A stretch of DNA of 9,595 nucleotides, from NCBI GenBank assembly GCA_028292305.1, contig JAQGMQ010000234.1:1-9595 (forward strand). The letters run 5' to 3'. The notes under the pieces are model-generated. The model had not been told where the DNA came from, made no database searches, and saw only the letters and a list, made by a program, of their open reading frames with translations. Positions 1 through 6,468 of the stretch are shown here, in pieces. Origin of the DNA: Rhodoferax sp. Lineage in GTDB: Bacteria; Pseudomonadota; Gammaproteobacteria; Burkholderiales; Burkholderiaceae_C. Positions within the stretch are counted from its first letter, which is position 1. Every line of letters begins with the position of its first letter. The position numbers and the translations under genes were made by a program.

Positions 1-434
1 CCGGTCATGAGCTTGGTCAAAGAGGCGATGGGCAACACGGCCTGTTCGTTCTTGCTGAACAGCACTTCGCTGGTTTCCTGGTCGATCACCAGGGCCACGC
101 TGGACTTCAGGTCGAGCGCGTCACCCGCGGCGTGCAGGCCGGCCAGTTGGCCAAAAGACTGCGGTGCGGGAATGATCGGCGCTGCGGCGCGGACGACGCC
201 CTTGCGGCGGGACGCGACGGTAGCCTTGGCGGTGCGCGTGCTGCGGGCCGACTTGGCCACGACGACCGACTTGGTGTTGCGCTTGACGGCAACGACGCTC
301 GTCTGCTTCTTTTCAATGGCGACTTTTTTGCGCTGGGCCGCGTCGGCGGGCGCACTGGCCAGCAGCGCGGCACAGGTAAAGGCGGAAACAATTTGTAGGA
401 GGCGCTTCAAAGCTTTGCTTTCTTTGGATGACAT
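1..434 (-). CDS. pbpG: D-alanyl-D-alanine endopeptidase / PBP7-type serine peptidase (S11), N-terminal part
   Basis: This is the N-terminal 144 codons of a minus-strand gene whose 3' part lies beyond the left edge. The start is ATG at 434, with a GGAGA ribosome site (442-446) 7 nt upstream. Residues 9-33 form a signal peptide: positively charged start, hydrophobic stretch, and a likely cleavage around A-D-A-A (30-33). Residues 34-90 are a Lys/Arg/Ala/Val-rich linker. The penicilloyl-serine transferase fold starts near residue 105, with V-A-L-V-I-D (113-118) and the catalytic S-x-x-K motif S138-L-T-K141 within P-I-A-S-L-T-K-L-M-T. Family knowledge: S11 peptidases of this type cut D-Ala-mDAP crosslinks in periplasmic peptidoglycan. 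The P-I-A-S-L-T-K context fits PbpG better than PBP5/6, but without the SxN and KTG motifs (outside the window) a carboxypeptidase (dacC-like) cannot be excluded. The long basic linker is unusual for PbpG. Confidence 0.85.
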   Translation of the reverse strand, partial: MSSKESKALKRLLQIVSAFTCAALLASAPADAAQRKKVAIEKKQTSVVAVKRNTKSVVVAKSARSTRTAKATVASRRKGVVRAAAPIIPAPQSFGQLAGLHAAGDALDLKSSVALVIDQETSEVLFSKNEQAVLPIASLTKLMT

Positions 435-470
435 GAATTCATCTCCAGACGAAATGGGGTGTGGGGCAAG

Positions 471-497
471 TGTATAGAAATCAAAAAGATTTCACAA
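471..497 (-). promoter_or_regulatory. possible promoter of the PBP7-type gene
   Basis: On the minus strand, TTGTGA (497-492) lies 15 bp before TATACA (476-471). Each hexamer matches its sigma70 consensus at 4 of 6 positions. It would give a leader of about 30 nt before the ATG at 434. The spacer is short, so this is a weak candidate chosen for its position. Confidence 0.25.
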
Positions 498-600
498 GAT
501 CAAAGACTTAGCTGATATTTTTAATGTGATTATCCGGCGGCCCGCAAGCCCAGCCCGCCAGCGGACAAAAATATTTCAAAAATGGGCCGCCCCAGCTGCC

Positions 601-620
601 TAAAGCCGCCTAAAGCCGCC
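601..620. repeat. tandem 10-bp repeat, two copies
   Basis: TAAAGCCGCC occurs twice in direct succession (601-610 and 611-620), preceded by GCC and followed by TGG. No function is evident; it may be simple slippage. Confidence 0.6.
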
Positions 621-838
621 TGGCGCCAGCCCTGGAGCGGCAGAAACCGTCCAATTGTAAATTTGCGGCACCGCCTGCGTTGCGGCGCAAACGGTTGCGC
701 TGTTTTGGTCGGCAGCGCCGTAGCCCTTAACAAACTTGTACGCATTTTCGTTGACACAGCGGTATGTAAAAGGGAAATGTCCGGCAGGAAAACCGCCGAG
801 ACGAACCGGCCGACGATCCACAAATAATTTCACCCGGG

Positions 839-844
839 TATAAT
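839..844 (+). promoter_or_regulatory. -10 box of the DUF2239/MATE operon promoter
   Basis: TATAAT at 839-844 is a perfect sigma70 -10 element. It would place transcription start near 851 and give a leader of about 15 nt before the ATG at 866. The sequence 16-18 bp upstream (around 815-822) does not resemble TTGACA, so a missing -35 or an activator must be assumed if it is used. Confidence 0.5.
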
Positions 845-865
845 TCCATCAAAACCTGGAAAAAT

Positions 866-1492
866 ATGCCCATTTCATCCCAAACCGAGAGCACAGCGTT
901 CCACGCCGGCCGACAACTCGCCCAAGGCCCCCTGCATCACGTCGCCCCGTTTGTTCACGAGGCCGCTGCCGATACCGCCCAGCCGGTGTACGTGTTCAAC
1001 GACAGCGACGGCGCCATCATCGAACTCGACCTGCGCGGGAGCGTTTCCGAGGTGTTACGCCGCCTACCGCCGCCCACACCGGAAGCCTCGCCCGAAACGG
1101 CGGAGCCGACCGCGCCCCGTGGCCCCGGCCGGCCCCGGCTCGGCGTGGTCGCACGTGAGGTCACGCTGTTGCCACGCCACTGGGACTGGCTCGCCACCCA
1201 ACCCGGCGGCGCGTCAGTAGCGCTGAGGAAACTGGTCGACGGTGCGCGCAAGCGGCTGGATGCCGGTGAGCGCGCGCGCCAGGCCAGGGAAGCGGCCTAC
1301 CGCTTCATGGTGGTCGCCGGGGGCGAACAGCCCGGGTTCGAGGACGCCACACGCGCCCTGTTCGCGCATGACCGTGCGGGGTTCGACGCACAGCTGGCGG
1401 CCTGGCCGGCCGATCTGCGGCGCTATGCGCAGCAGTTGGCAGCCCAGGCCTTCGGCGCGCCCGCCCTGCAAGCCCAGGAGACGGCCGCGTGA
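866..1492 (+). CDS. DUF2239 family protein
   Basis: A 208-residue protein that I recognise as DUF2239, a family of unknown function. N-terminal part (about 10-68): a small domain beginning with a tract typical of the family and reaching V-Y-V-F-N-D and I-E-L-D-L-R-G-S. Next is a Pro/Glu/Ala-rich linker (about 67-84). The conserved core follows at 85-125, starting R-G-P-G-R-P-R-L-G and continuing E-V-T-L-L-P-R-H-W-D-W-L (98-109) and G-G-A-S-V-A-L-R-K-L-V (114-124). The rest is Ala-rich helix. The core has the pattern of a ribbon-helix-helix protein (beta strand V-T-L-L-P, helix, S-x-x-L-R-x-L-V), so DNA binding is possible; that is my inference. The ATG is supported by the TATAAT just upstream, although only a weak GGA precedes it. 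Its TGA overlaps the GTG start of the MATE gene (GTGA), so the two are co-transcribed and probably translationally coupled. Confidence 0.85.
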   Translation: MPISSQTESTAFHAGRQLAQGPLHHVAPFVHEAAADTAQPVYVFNDSDGAIIELDLRGSVSEVLRRLPPPTPEASPETAEPTAPRGPGRPRLGVVAREVTLLPRHWDWLATQPGGASVALRKLVDGARKRLDAGERARQAREAAYRFMVVAGGEQPGFEDATRALFAHDRAGFDAQLAAWPADLRRYAQQLAAQAFGAPALQAQETAA

Positions 1493-2862
1493 GCGCCATG
1501 CCGCCGGCCACGCGAACGCCCCGGGCGCCGCTGATGTGGCGGGCGTTCCTGGTGTTCCTCGGCCCGATGATGCTCAGCAACATCCTGCAGGCGCTGTCTG
1601 GCACGGTGAACAACGTCTACCTGGGCCAGATGCTGGGCGTGGGCGCGCTGGCCTCGGTGTCGGCGTTCTTCCCGGTGCTGTTCTTTCTGATCTCGTTCTC
1701 CATCGGCCTGGGTGCCGGCGCCTCGGTGCTGATCGGCCAGGCCTGGGGCGCGAACGAGCCCGACCGGGTCAAGGCCATCGCCGGCACGACCCTGTGTGTC
1801 GGCCTGGTGGCAGGTGTCGTAGTGGCCGTGTTCGGCGGCGTGTTCACCGACGTCTTTCTCGGTTGGCTGGGCACGCCGGCCGACATCCTGCCCGGCGCCA
1901 CGGCCTATGCCCGGGTGATGCTGATCGCGATGCCGGGCCTGTTCGTCTTTCTGCTGGTCACCTCGATGATGCGCGGCGTGGGCGACACCTACACCCCGCT
2001 GCTCACGCTGCTGCTGTCCACGGCGGTGGGTCTGCTGCTCACGCCGGCGCTGATCCGCGGTTGGCTCGGCCTGCCGCGGATGGGCGTGGCCAGCGGCGCC
2101 TGGGCCAGCGTGTTGTCGTACGTGGCGGCCCTGGTCTGGCTGGCCTGGTACCTGCGCCGCCGCGGCCACGCGCTGGCACCCGATGCGGCGTTCATGAAGC
2201 ACCTGCGCATCGACCGCATGCTGCTGGTCAAGGTGCTGCGCATCGGCCTGCCCACGGGCGTGCAGATGGTGGTGATCGCCCTGTCGGAAGTGGCGGTGCT
2301 GTTCTTGGTGAACCGCTTCGGCTCGGACGCCACGGCAGCCTACGGCGCGGTGAACCAGGTGGTGGCGTATGTGCAGTTTCCGGCGCTGTCGATTGCCATC
2401 ACGTCGTCCATCCTCGGTGCGCAGGCCATCGGCGCGGGCCGCGGCCACACGCTGGGCCAGATCGCCCGCACCGGCATCGTTTTGAACCTGGTGCTCACCG
2501 GCTCGCTGGTGCTGCTGGTGTATCTGTTTTCACGCAGGCTGCTCGGCTTCTTCATCACCAGCGCGGCGGTGCTCGAAATCGCGCAGACGCTGCTGCACAT
2601 CATGTTGTGGAGCTCGATCGTGTTCGGCATGTCGGCCGTGCTGTCGGGCCTGATGCGCGCCAGCGGCAGTGTGCTGGTGCCTACGTTGAACTCGGTGTTC
2701 GCGATCCTGGCGATCGAGGTGCCGGTGGCCTGGTTGTTGAGCGAGCGCATCGGCCTGAACGGCATCTGGGTGGCCTACCCCGTCGCCTTCCTGTCGATGC
2801 TGGCTTTGCAGACCAGCTACTACCGCCTGGTGTGGCGGCATAAACCCTTGCGCCGGCTCTAG
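1489..2862 (+). CDS. MATE family efflux transporter
   Basis: A 457-residue inner-membrane protein of the multidrug and toxic compound extrusion family, which exports cationic drugs or metabolites using Na+ or H+ gradients. The length is typical. The hydrophobic profile gives twelve helices in two pseudo-symmetric halves: the first begins around W17-R-A-F-L with the conserved G-P (25-26), and the second half begins near the charged segment M-K-H-L-R-I-D-R. I chose the GTG start at 1489 because AGGAG (1476-1480) stands 8 nt upstream; the ATG at 1498 would be 17 nt away. The gene overlaps the DUF2239 gene by 4 nt. Substrate and subfamily (NorM- or DinF-like) cannot be told from sequence alone. 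No frameshift is seen. A GC-rich inverted repeat spans its stop. Confidence 0.93.
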   Translation: MSAMPPATRTPRAPLMWRAFLVFLGPMMLSNILQALSGTVNNVYLGQMLGVGALASVSAFFPVLFFLISFSIGLGAGASVLIGQAWGANEPDRVKAIAGTTLCVGLVAGVVVAVFGGVFTDVFLGWLGTPADILPGATAYARVMLIAMPGLFVFLLVTSMMRGVGDTYTPLLTLLLSTAVGLLLTPALIRGWLGLPRMGVASGAWASVLSYVAALVWLAWYLRRRGHALAPDAAFMKHLRIDRMLLVKVLRIGLPTGVQMVVIALSEVAVLFLVNRFGSDATAAYGAVNQVVAYVQFPALSIAITSSILGAQAIGAGRGHTLGQIARTGIVLNLVLTGSLVLLVYLFSRRLLGFFITSAAVLEIAQTLLHIMLWSSIVFGMSAVLSGLMRASGSVLVPTLNSVFAILAIEVPVAWLLSERIGLNGIWVAYPVAFLSMLALQTSYYRLVWRHKPLRRL

Positions 2863-2886
2863 TTCATCGTCCCGTTCAAAGCCGGC
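2852..2886 (+). repeat. inverted repeat spanning the MATE stop codon
   Basis: GCCGGCT (2852-2858) and AGCCGGC (2880-2886) are perfect 7-bp inverted arms with 21 nt between them. It could form a hairpin at the end of the MATE transcript, but no T-run follows. The right arm ends one base before the putative -10 box of the thiamine leader. A terminator role is only a guess. Confidence 0.4.
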
Positions 2887-2887
2887 C

Positions 2888-2893
2888 TACAAT
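2888..2893 (+). promoter_or_regulatory. candidate -10 box for the riboswitch-cytX transcript
   Basis: TACAAT matches TATAAT at 5 of 6 positions and lies 22 bp before the riboswitch. A -35 is not obvious: TTCATC (2863-2868) is 19 bp upstream. Transcription would begin near 2900, just at the small hairpin that precedes the aptamer. Confidence 0.4.
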
Positions 2894-2900
2894 CGCCGCC

Positions 2901-2917
2901 GCACCCCGCGTGGGTGC
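2901..2917 (+). other. small hairpin upstream of and overlapping the riboswitch P1 stem
   Basis: GCACCC (2901-2906) and GGGTGC (2912-2917) are perfect 6-bp arms around a 5-nt loop. The last three bases (2915-2917) are also the first bases of the proposed P1 strand of the TPP aptamer, so the two helices compete. Confidence 0.5.
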
Positions 2918-3008
2918 TTTCGCTAGGGGTGTTGCCGCGGATTCATTTCCGCGTCGACTGAGAAAGTCCCTTTGAACCTGATTGAGGTAATCCTCGCGCA
3001 GGGAAGCA
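2915..3008 (+). promoter_or_regulatory. TPP riboswitch (THI element)
   Basis: The conserved core is read directly: AGGGGTG (2925-2931), CTGAGA (2958-2963), GAACCTGAT (2974-2982), TAAT (2988-2991) and CAGGGAAGCA (2999-3008). Helices fit the thi-box fold. P1: TGCTTTC (2915-2921) with GGGAAGCA minus its first base (3002-3008). P2: AGGG (2925-2928) with CCCT (2968-2971). P3: GCGG and CCGC around 2937-2953. P4: CCTG (2977-2980) with CAGG (2999-3002), the last base competing with P1. P5: GAGG (2984-2987) with CCTC (2992-2995). Family knowledge: binding of thiamine pyrophosphate turns off downstream expression. The next gene is cytX, 77 nt further, which agrees with control of HMP uptake. Confidence 0.96.
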
Positions 3009-3085
3009 GGCTCCGCCGGCCCGTCCACCAAGGACGTCGCCACGCGGGGCCAAGGTCCCTGCCGTCCATTTTCTGGAGTGTGCGC
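3009..3085 (+). promoter_or_regulatory. expression platform and leader of cytX
   Basis: No terminator hairpin followed by a T-run is present, so control is more likely at translation. The ribosome site GGAG (3075-3078) stands 7 nt before the ATG. CTCC (3011-3014), directly after P1, can pair with it. GGACG (3032-3036) can pair either with CGTCC at 3022-3026 (5-nt loop) or with a second CGTCC at 3063-3067, giving two exclusive stems. These pairings were found by eye and no energies were computed. Confidence 0.5.
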
Positions 3086-4459
3086 ATGGCCGGTTCGTCT
3101 TTGTCTTCCTCTTCATTGCCGCCATCCGCGGCGCCCTCGCCCGCTGCGGGCCACGCCGTCAACGAGGCGCTGACGCCGCTTTCGACGCAGCAGCGGGCCC
3201 TGGGCTGGAGCGACCAGGCAGCGTTGTGGTTCAGCCTGGGCGTGGGCCTGCTGGTGATGCAGGTCGGCGCCTACCTGGTGCCCGCCGTCGGCACGCGCGA
3301 CGCGGTGCTGGCCATCGTGTTCGGCTCGTTCGTCGGCGCCGGGCTGCTGGCCTGGACGGCGCGCATCGGCTGCGCCAGCGGGCTCTCGAGTGCGGGCCTG
3401 ATGCATGCCACCTACGGCAGCCTGTTCGCGCGGTTGCCGGTGGGCCTGAACATCGTGCAGCTCATCGGCTGGACCACGTTCGAGCTGGTGATCATGCGCG
3501 AGGGCACGGCCGCCATCGCGCAACAAACCTTCGGCATCCGCCTCGATGGCGCCGGCGGTGTGTTGCTGACCACGCTGCTGTGGGGCGGCGTGCTCACCGC
3601 GTTGATGGCCGGCTCGATGCTGACCCTGGTGCGGCGCTTCGTGAGCCGCTTCGGCCTGCCGCTGGTGATCGTCTCGTTGCTGTGGCTCACCTGGCAGTTC
3701 GCCCATGCGCTGGCGGCCAAGGGCTTCGACGCGTTCTGGCAGCGCCCCGGCGACGGCAGCATGGGGATGTGGTCGGCACTGGATCTGGTGATCGCCATGC
3801 CGGTGTCGTGGCTGCCCCTGGTGGCCGACTACGCGCGCCACGGGCGCAGCGCACGCGGCAGCTTCGGCGGTACCTGGCTGGGTTATGTGCTGGCCAACAT
3901 CTGGTGTTACGCGCTCGGTGTGATGGTGGTGAGCGTGGCCGAGCCGAATGCGAGCCTGGTCACTGCGCTGCTGCTGGCGCAAGGCGGGCTGTTGGCGCTG
4001 GGGCTGATCCTCATCGACGAACTCGACAACGCCTATGGCGACGTCTACTCGGGCGCGGTGTCGTCACACAGCATCTGGCCACGCTGGAGCGTGCGCCGCT
4101 GGGGCCTAGTGCTGGCCGTGCTGTGCACGCTGCTGGGCCTGGCGCTGCCGATGCACAGCCTCGAGCCGTTTCTGCTGATGCTGAGCTCGGTGTTCGTGCC
4201 TTTGTTCGGCGTGATCCTGGGCCGGCTGGGCACCCCGGGCGCGGCCATTCCGGATGTGGCACAGCCGGGCCGGCGCATCGACTGGGCCGCCGCCGGCCTG
4301 TGGCTGGGCGGCATCGCGCTGTACCACGGCCTGGCCCAGTGGCTGCCGCAATGGGGCTCGGCGCTGCCGACGCTGGCCGCCACCTTCGTGCTGGCCTGGC
4401 TCACCCAGTCACGCGGCTCACGTGGAGTACACGGAGCACGCGGAGCGCACGGCCGATGA
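3086..4459 (+). CDS. cytX: predicted hydroxymethylpyrimidine transporter CytX (NCS1/cytosine permease family)
   Basis: A 457-residue inner-membrane permease of the NCS1 family, thiamine-linked CytX branch, predicted from family and context to import HMP or a related pyrimidine for thiamine salvage. The frame is open from 2972 through the riboswitch, but the ATG at 3086 with GGAG 7 nt upstream is the start that fits. Residues 4-22 are a Ser/Ala/Pro-rich tail. The transporter begins at L39-G-W-S-D-Q and W48-F-S-L-G-V-G, and about twelve hydrophobic helices follow. The motif D-Y-A-R-H-G-R lies in the middle, and I-D-E-L-D-N-A-Y-G-D-V-Y-S is typical of NCS1/CytX. The C-terminus (442-457) is a low-complexity tail of S-R-G/V-H-G/A-R-G type, encoded by 9-bp repeats. 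Regulation is by the TPP riboswitch. The gene converges on thiD with a 5-bp gap and no terminator. Confidence 0.9.
   Translation: MAGSSLSSSSLPPSAAPSPAAGHAVNEALTPLSTQQRALGWSDQAALWFSLGVGLLVMQVGAYLVPAVGTRDAVLAIVFGSFVGAGLLAWTARIGCASGLSSAGLMHATYGSLFARLPVGLNIVQLIGWTTFELVIMREGTAAIAQQTFGIRLDGAGGVLLTTLLWGGVLTALMAGSMLTLVRRFVSRFGLPLVIVSLLWLTWQFAHALAAKGFDAFWQRPGDGSMGMWSALDLVIAMPVSWLPLVADYARHGRSARGSFGGTWLGYVLANIWCYALGVMVVSVAEPNASLVTALLLAQGGLLALGLILIDELDNAYGDVYSGAVSSHSIWPRWSVRRWGLVLAVLCTLLGLALPMHSLEPFLLMLSSVFVPLFGVILGRLGTPGAAIPDVAQPGRRIDWAAAGLWLGGIALYHGLAQWLPQWGSALPTLAATFVLAWLTQSRGSRGVHGARGAHGR
4411..4446 (+). repeat. imperfect 9-bp tandem repeat inside the 3' end of cytX
   Basis: Four units follow one another: ACGCGGCTC, ACGTGGAGT, ACACGGAGC, ACGCGGAGC, with a decayed fifth (GCACGGCCG). 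The period is a multiple of three, so the repeats stay in frame and encode the triplet-like tail x-R-G/x-H-G just before the stop. Confidence 0.65.
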
Positions 4460-4464
4460 AAGCT

Positions 4465-5349
4465 TCAGTCCGGCAGGATGTGCATCGCCACCGGCGCGAA
4501 GCCGTGGTTCAGCGGCCCTTGCCCCTGCCCGGTGCGTACGTGCGCGCCAGCCGCGATGGCCTGCAGGATGTAGCCCCGCGCCTGCTGCACCGCCTGCGGC
4601 AGGGCCAGCCCCTGCGCCAGATAACAGGCGATGGCCGAAGACAGCGTGCAGCCCGTGCCATGGCCGTTCGGCGTGGCGATGCGCGAAGTCTTCAGGTGCA
4701 GACTTGCGCCATCCGCCTGCAGCAGCACGTCGACCACGTCGTCGCCCGTCAGGTGCCCGCCCTTCAGCAGCACGGCCGGTGCACCCAGCGCGAGCAGCGC
4801 CTGGGCCGCGTCGTCCAGCGCGGCCACGCCGTCGATGCCGCGCCCCAGCAGCAGCGCGGCCTCGTCCAGGTTGGGCGTGATCACCGTGGCCCGCGGAAAG
4901 AGCTCCTTCACCAGCACAGCCACGGTCTCATTCGCCATGAGCCGGTCGCCGCTGCTGGCCACCATCACCGGGTCGAGCACCACGTTGGCCGGGCGGTAAT
5001 GGTCGATAGCCCAAGCCACCACCTCTACCACCTCGGGCGCGTGCAGCATGCCGATCTTCACCGCGTCGGCGCCGATGTCGTCGAGCACGGCCTGCAGCTG
5101 CGCCTTCAGGAAGGCCGGCGGCACGCTGTGGATGCCGCTCACGCCGCGCGTGTTTTGCGCTGTGAGCGCGGTGATGGCCGTCATGCCGTAACAGCCGAGT
5201 GCGGCGAAGGTCTTGAGGTCGGCCTGCACGCCCGCGCCGCCACCGCTGTCGGAGCCGGCGATCGACAACACACGCACGTAACGCGCGCCGGCCGCGCGGT
5301 GGTCGCTGTCGCCGTTGCTGCGCTGGATGGAGTTGTGGGAAGAGTTCAT
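4465..5349 (-). CDS. thiD: hydroxymethylpyrimidine / phosphomethylpyrimidine kinase
   Basis: A 294-residue cytosolic ribokinase-fold kinase that phosphorylates HMP to HMP-P and then HMP-PP with ATP; it feeds ThiE. Motifs: S29-I-A-G-S-D-S-G-G-G-A-G (29-40) followed by Q-A-D-L-K-T-F, D-P-V-M-V-A-S-S-G, T-P-N-L-D-E-A, L-K-G-G-H-L, and the anion-hole motif N-G-H-G-T-G-C (228-234) with the catalytic-loop Cys234. The family is usually about 265 residues; here roughly 20 extra residues (Asn/Ser/Arg-rich, 1-24) precede the fold. I use the ATG at 5349. No Shine-Dalgarno is visible for it, and GTG codons at residues 25 and 27 are alternatives. It lies on the strand opposite to all other thi genes, 5 bp from the end of cytX and 9 bp from the start of thiO. 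The frame stays open upstream into thiO, but that part is antisense shadow. Confidence 0.95.
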   Translation of the reverse strand: MNSSHNSIQRSNGDSDHRAAGARYVRVLSIAGSDSGGGAGVQADLKTFAALGCYGMTAITALTAQNTRGVSGIHSVPPAFLKAQLQAVLDDIGADAVKIGMLHAPEVVEVVAWAIDHYRPANVVLDPVMVASSGDRLMANETVAVLVKELFPRATVITPNLDEAALLLGRGIDGVAALDDAAQALLALGAPAVLLKGGHLTGDDVVDVLLQADGASLHLKTSRIATPNGHGTGCTLSSAIACYLAQGLALPQAVQQARGYILQAIAAGAHVRTGQGQGPLNHGFAPVAMHILPD

Positions 5350-5355
5350 GGCTGA

Positions 5356-5361
5356 ATTATG
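5356..5361 (-). promoter_or_regulatory. candidate -10 box for a leaderless thiD transcript
   Basis: On the minus strand, CATAAT (5361-5356) matches 5 of 6 bases of TATAAT. Initiation 6-7 bases downstream would fall at 5350-5349, the A of the thiD start codon. The same six bases contain the thiO ATG on the plus strand. The -35 position (5384-5379, GACGAC) is poor. Confidence 0.3.
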
Positions 5362-6468
5362 GAAGCTCTGACCGCGTCGTCGTCGGTGGCCATTCTGGGC
5401 GCGGGGTTGATGGGCCGGCTGCTGGCCTGCACGCTGGCGCAGAAGGGCTGTGCCGTGGCGCTGTTCGACGCGGGCGGCCCCGAAGCCGAAGGCTCGGCCG
5501 CCCGCGTGGCCGCCGCCATGCTGGCCCCGCTGGCCGAATCGGCGGTGACCGAAGCCAGCGTGGTGCGCATGGGTCAACACGCGTTGACACGCTGGCCGCA
5601 GCTCATCGCCACGCTGGCGCAGCCGGTGTTCTTTCAGCAGGCGGGCACACTCATCCTGTGGCACCGGCAGGACGCACCCGAGGCCGCACGCCTCGGCCGG
5701 CAACTGCAGCAGACGCAAGCCTCCCTGCCCGACTTGCCCGCCATGCAAAGGGTCGACGCGCAAGGCATCGACGCACTCGAACCCGGGTTGGGCCAGCGCT
5801 TTGGCGAAGGCCTGCACCTGCCGGGCGAAGGGCAACTGGACAACCGCGCCCTGCTCGCGGCCATGGCCGATGCCTTGCCCCGCCTCGGTGTTCGTGTGCA
5901 TTGGCACAGCCCGCGCGCCCCCGAAGACTTCAGCCCGGGCCACCAGGCCCAGCCCGACTGGGTGTTCGACTGCCGTGGCCTGGGCGCACGGCCCGCATGG
6001 CCCGCGCTGCGCGGCGTGCGGGGCGAGGTGATCCGCGTGCACGCGCCCGAGGTGCGGCTGACCCGCCCGACCCGGCTGGTGCACCCGCGCTACCCGCTCT
6101 ACATCGCGCCCAAGCCGGGCGACATCTACGTGATCGGCGCCACCGAAATCGAGTCCGACGACCTCTCGCCCGCCAGCGTGCGGTCGACCCTCGAACTGCT
6201 GAGCGCGGCCTACAGCGTGCACAGCGGATTCGCCGAGGCCCGCATCGTGGAGATCGCCACGCAATGCCGGCCCGCCCTGCCCGACAACCTGCCCGCCCTG
6301 CGCCTGACCGCGCCCAATGTGCTGCAGATCAACGGCCTGTACCGCCACGGTTTTCTGATCGCGCCCGCCCTGCTCGACGCCACGCTGGAACTGGTGGAAG
6401 GCGGCCGCAGCCCGCTCGCCGAACGCTTCGGGCTGCGCATCGAAACCACCACCGAGACCCCCCTATGA
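5359..6468 (+). CDS. thiO: glycine oxidase ThiO (FAD-dependent)
   Basis: A 369-residue FAD-dependent oxidoreductase of the DAO family. It oxidises glycine with O2 to iminoacetate (dehydroglycine) and H2O2; the imine is a substrate of ThiG. The N-terminal Rossmann motif is V-A-I-L-G-A-G-L-M-G (10-19), ending in a beta strand with an acidic residue (A-L-F-D-A-G). Near the C-terminus are C-R-P-A-L-P-D-N-L-P and the FAD-closing motif N325-G-L-Y-R-H-G-F (325-332) followed by I-A-P. The length is normal. Naming it ThiO rather than a general D-amino-acid dehydrogenase rests on its position directly before thiS-thiG. The ATG at 5359 lacks a clear ribosome site; GTG at codon 10 is an unlikely alternative. 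Its stop overlaps the thiS start (ATGA). No promoter is evident in the 9-bp gap to the divergent thiD. Confidence 0.92.
   Translation: MEALTASSSVAILGAGLMGRLLACTLAQKGCAVALFDAGGPEAEGSAARVAAAMLAPLAESAVTEASVVRMGQHALTRWPQLIATLAQPVFFQQAGTLILWHRQDAPEAARLGRQLQQTQASLPDLPAMQRVDAQGIDALEPGLGQRFGEGLHLPGEGQLDNRALLAAMADALPRLGVRVHWHSPRAPEDFSPGHQAQPDWVFDCRGLGARPAWPALRGVRGEVIRVHAPEVRLTRPTRLVHPRYPLYIAPKPGDIYVIGATEIESDDLSPASVRSTLELLSAAYSVHSGFAEARIVEIATQCRPALPDNLPALRLTAPNVLQINGLYRHGFLIAPALLDATLELVEGGRSPLAERFGLRIETTTETPL

Larger units (their letters stand above)
435..865. other. divergent intergenic region between the PBP7-type gene and the DUF2239 gene
   Basis: These 431 bp hold no reading frame that I can support. 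The segment next to the PBP gene (470-530) is AT-rich. The middle (531-720) is GC-rich, with a tandem 10-mer and a short palindrome TTGCG-g-CGCAA (680-690). The right end holds the TATAAT box of the DUF2239 gene. Both flanking genes point away, so the region should carry both promoters. I see no RNA gene or mobile-element end. Confidence 0.7.

Noticed and set aside
7..477. 156-codon plus-strand frame over the PBP gene
   Set aside because: Antisense to a gene with a signal peptide and SxxK motif; no family resemblance.
1242..2843. 533-codon plus-strand open frame overlapping the DUF2239 and MATE genes
   Set aside because: Its translation is Arg/Gly/Ala/His-rich low-complexity text typical of an out-of-frame GC-rich gene; the MATE frame beneath has clear helices and motifs.
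2972..3085. Upstream extension of CytX into the riboswitch
   Set aside because: The frame is open, but these bases form the aptamer and leader; GGAG before the ATG at 3086 sets the start.
3226..5355. 709-codon plus-strand open frame across cytX and antisense to thiD
   Set aside because: No domain is recognisable and the composition is Arg/Ala/Gly/His-rich throughout; it is a shadow of cytX and thiD.
5350..6348. Upstream continuation of the thiD frame into the thiO region
   Set aside because: It is antisense to thiO, lacks ThiD or other motifs, and the ThiD family fits a start at 5349 or later.
5658..6464. Plus-strand frame that would extend ThiS upstream by about 270 residues
   Set aside because: ThiS is a 65-residue protein; the upstream part is shadow of thiO, and the ATGA overlap gives a good start.
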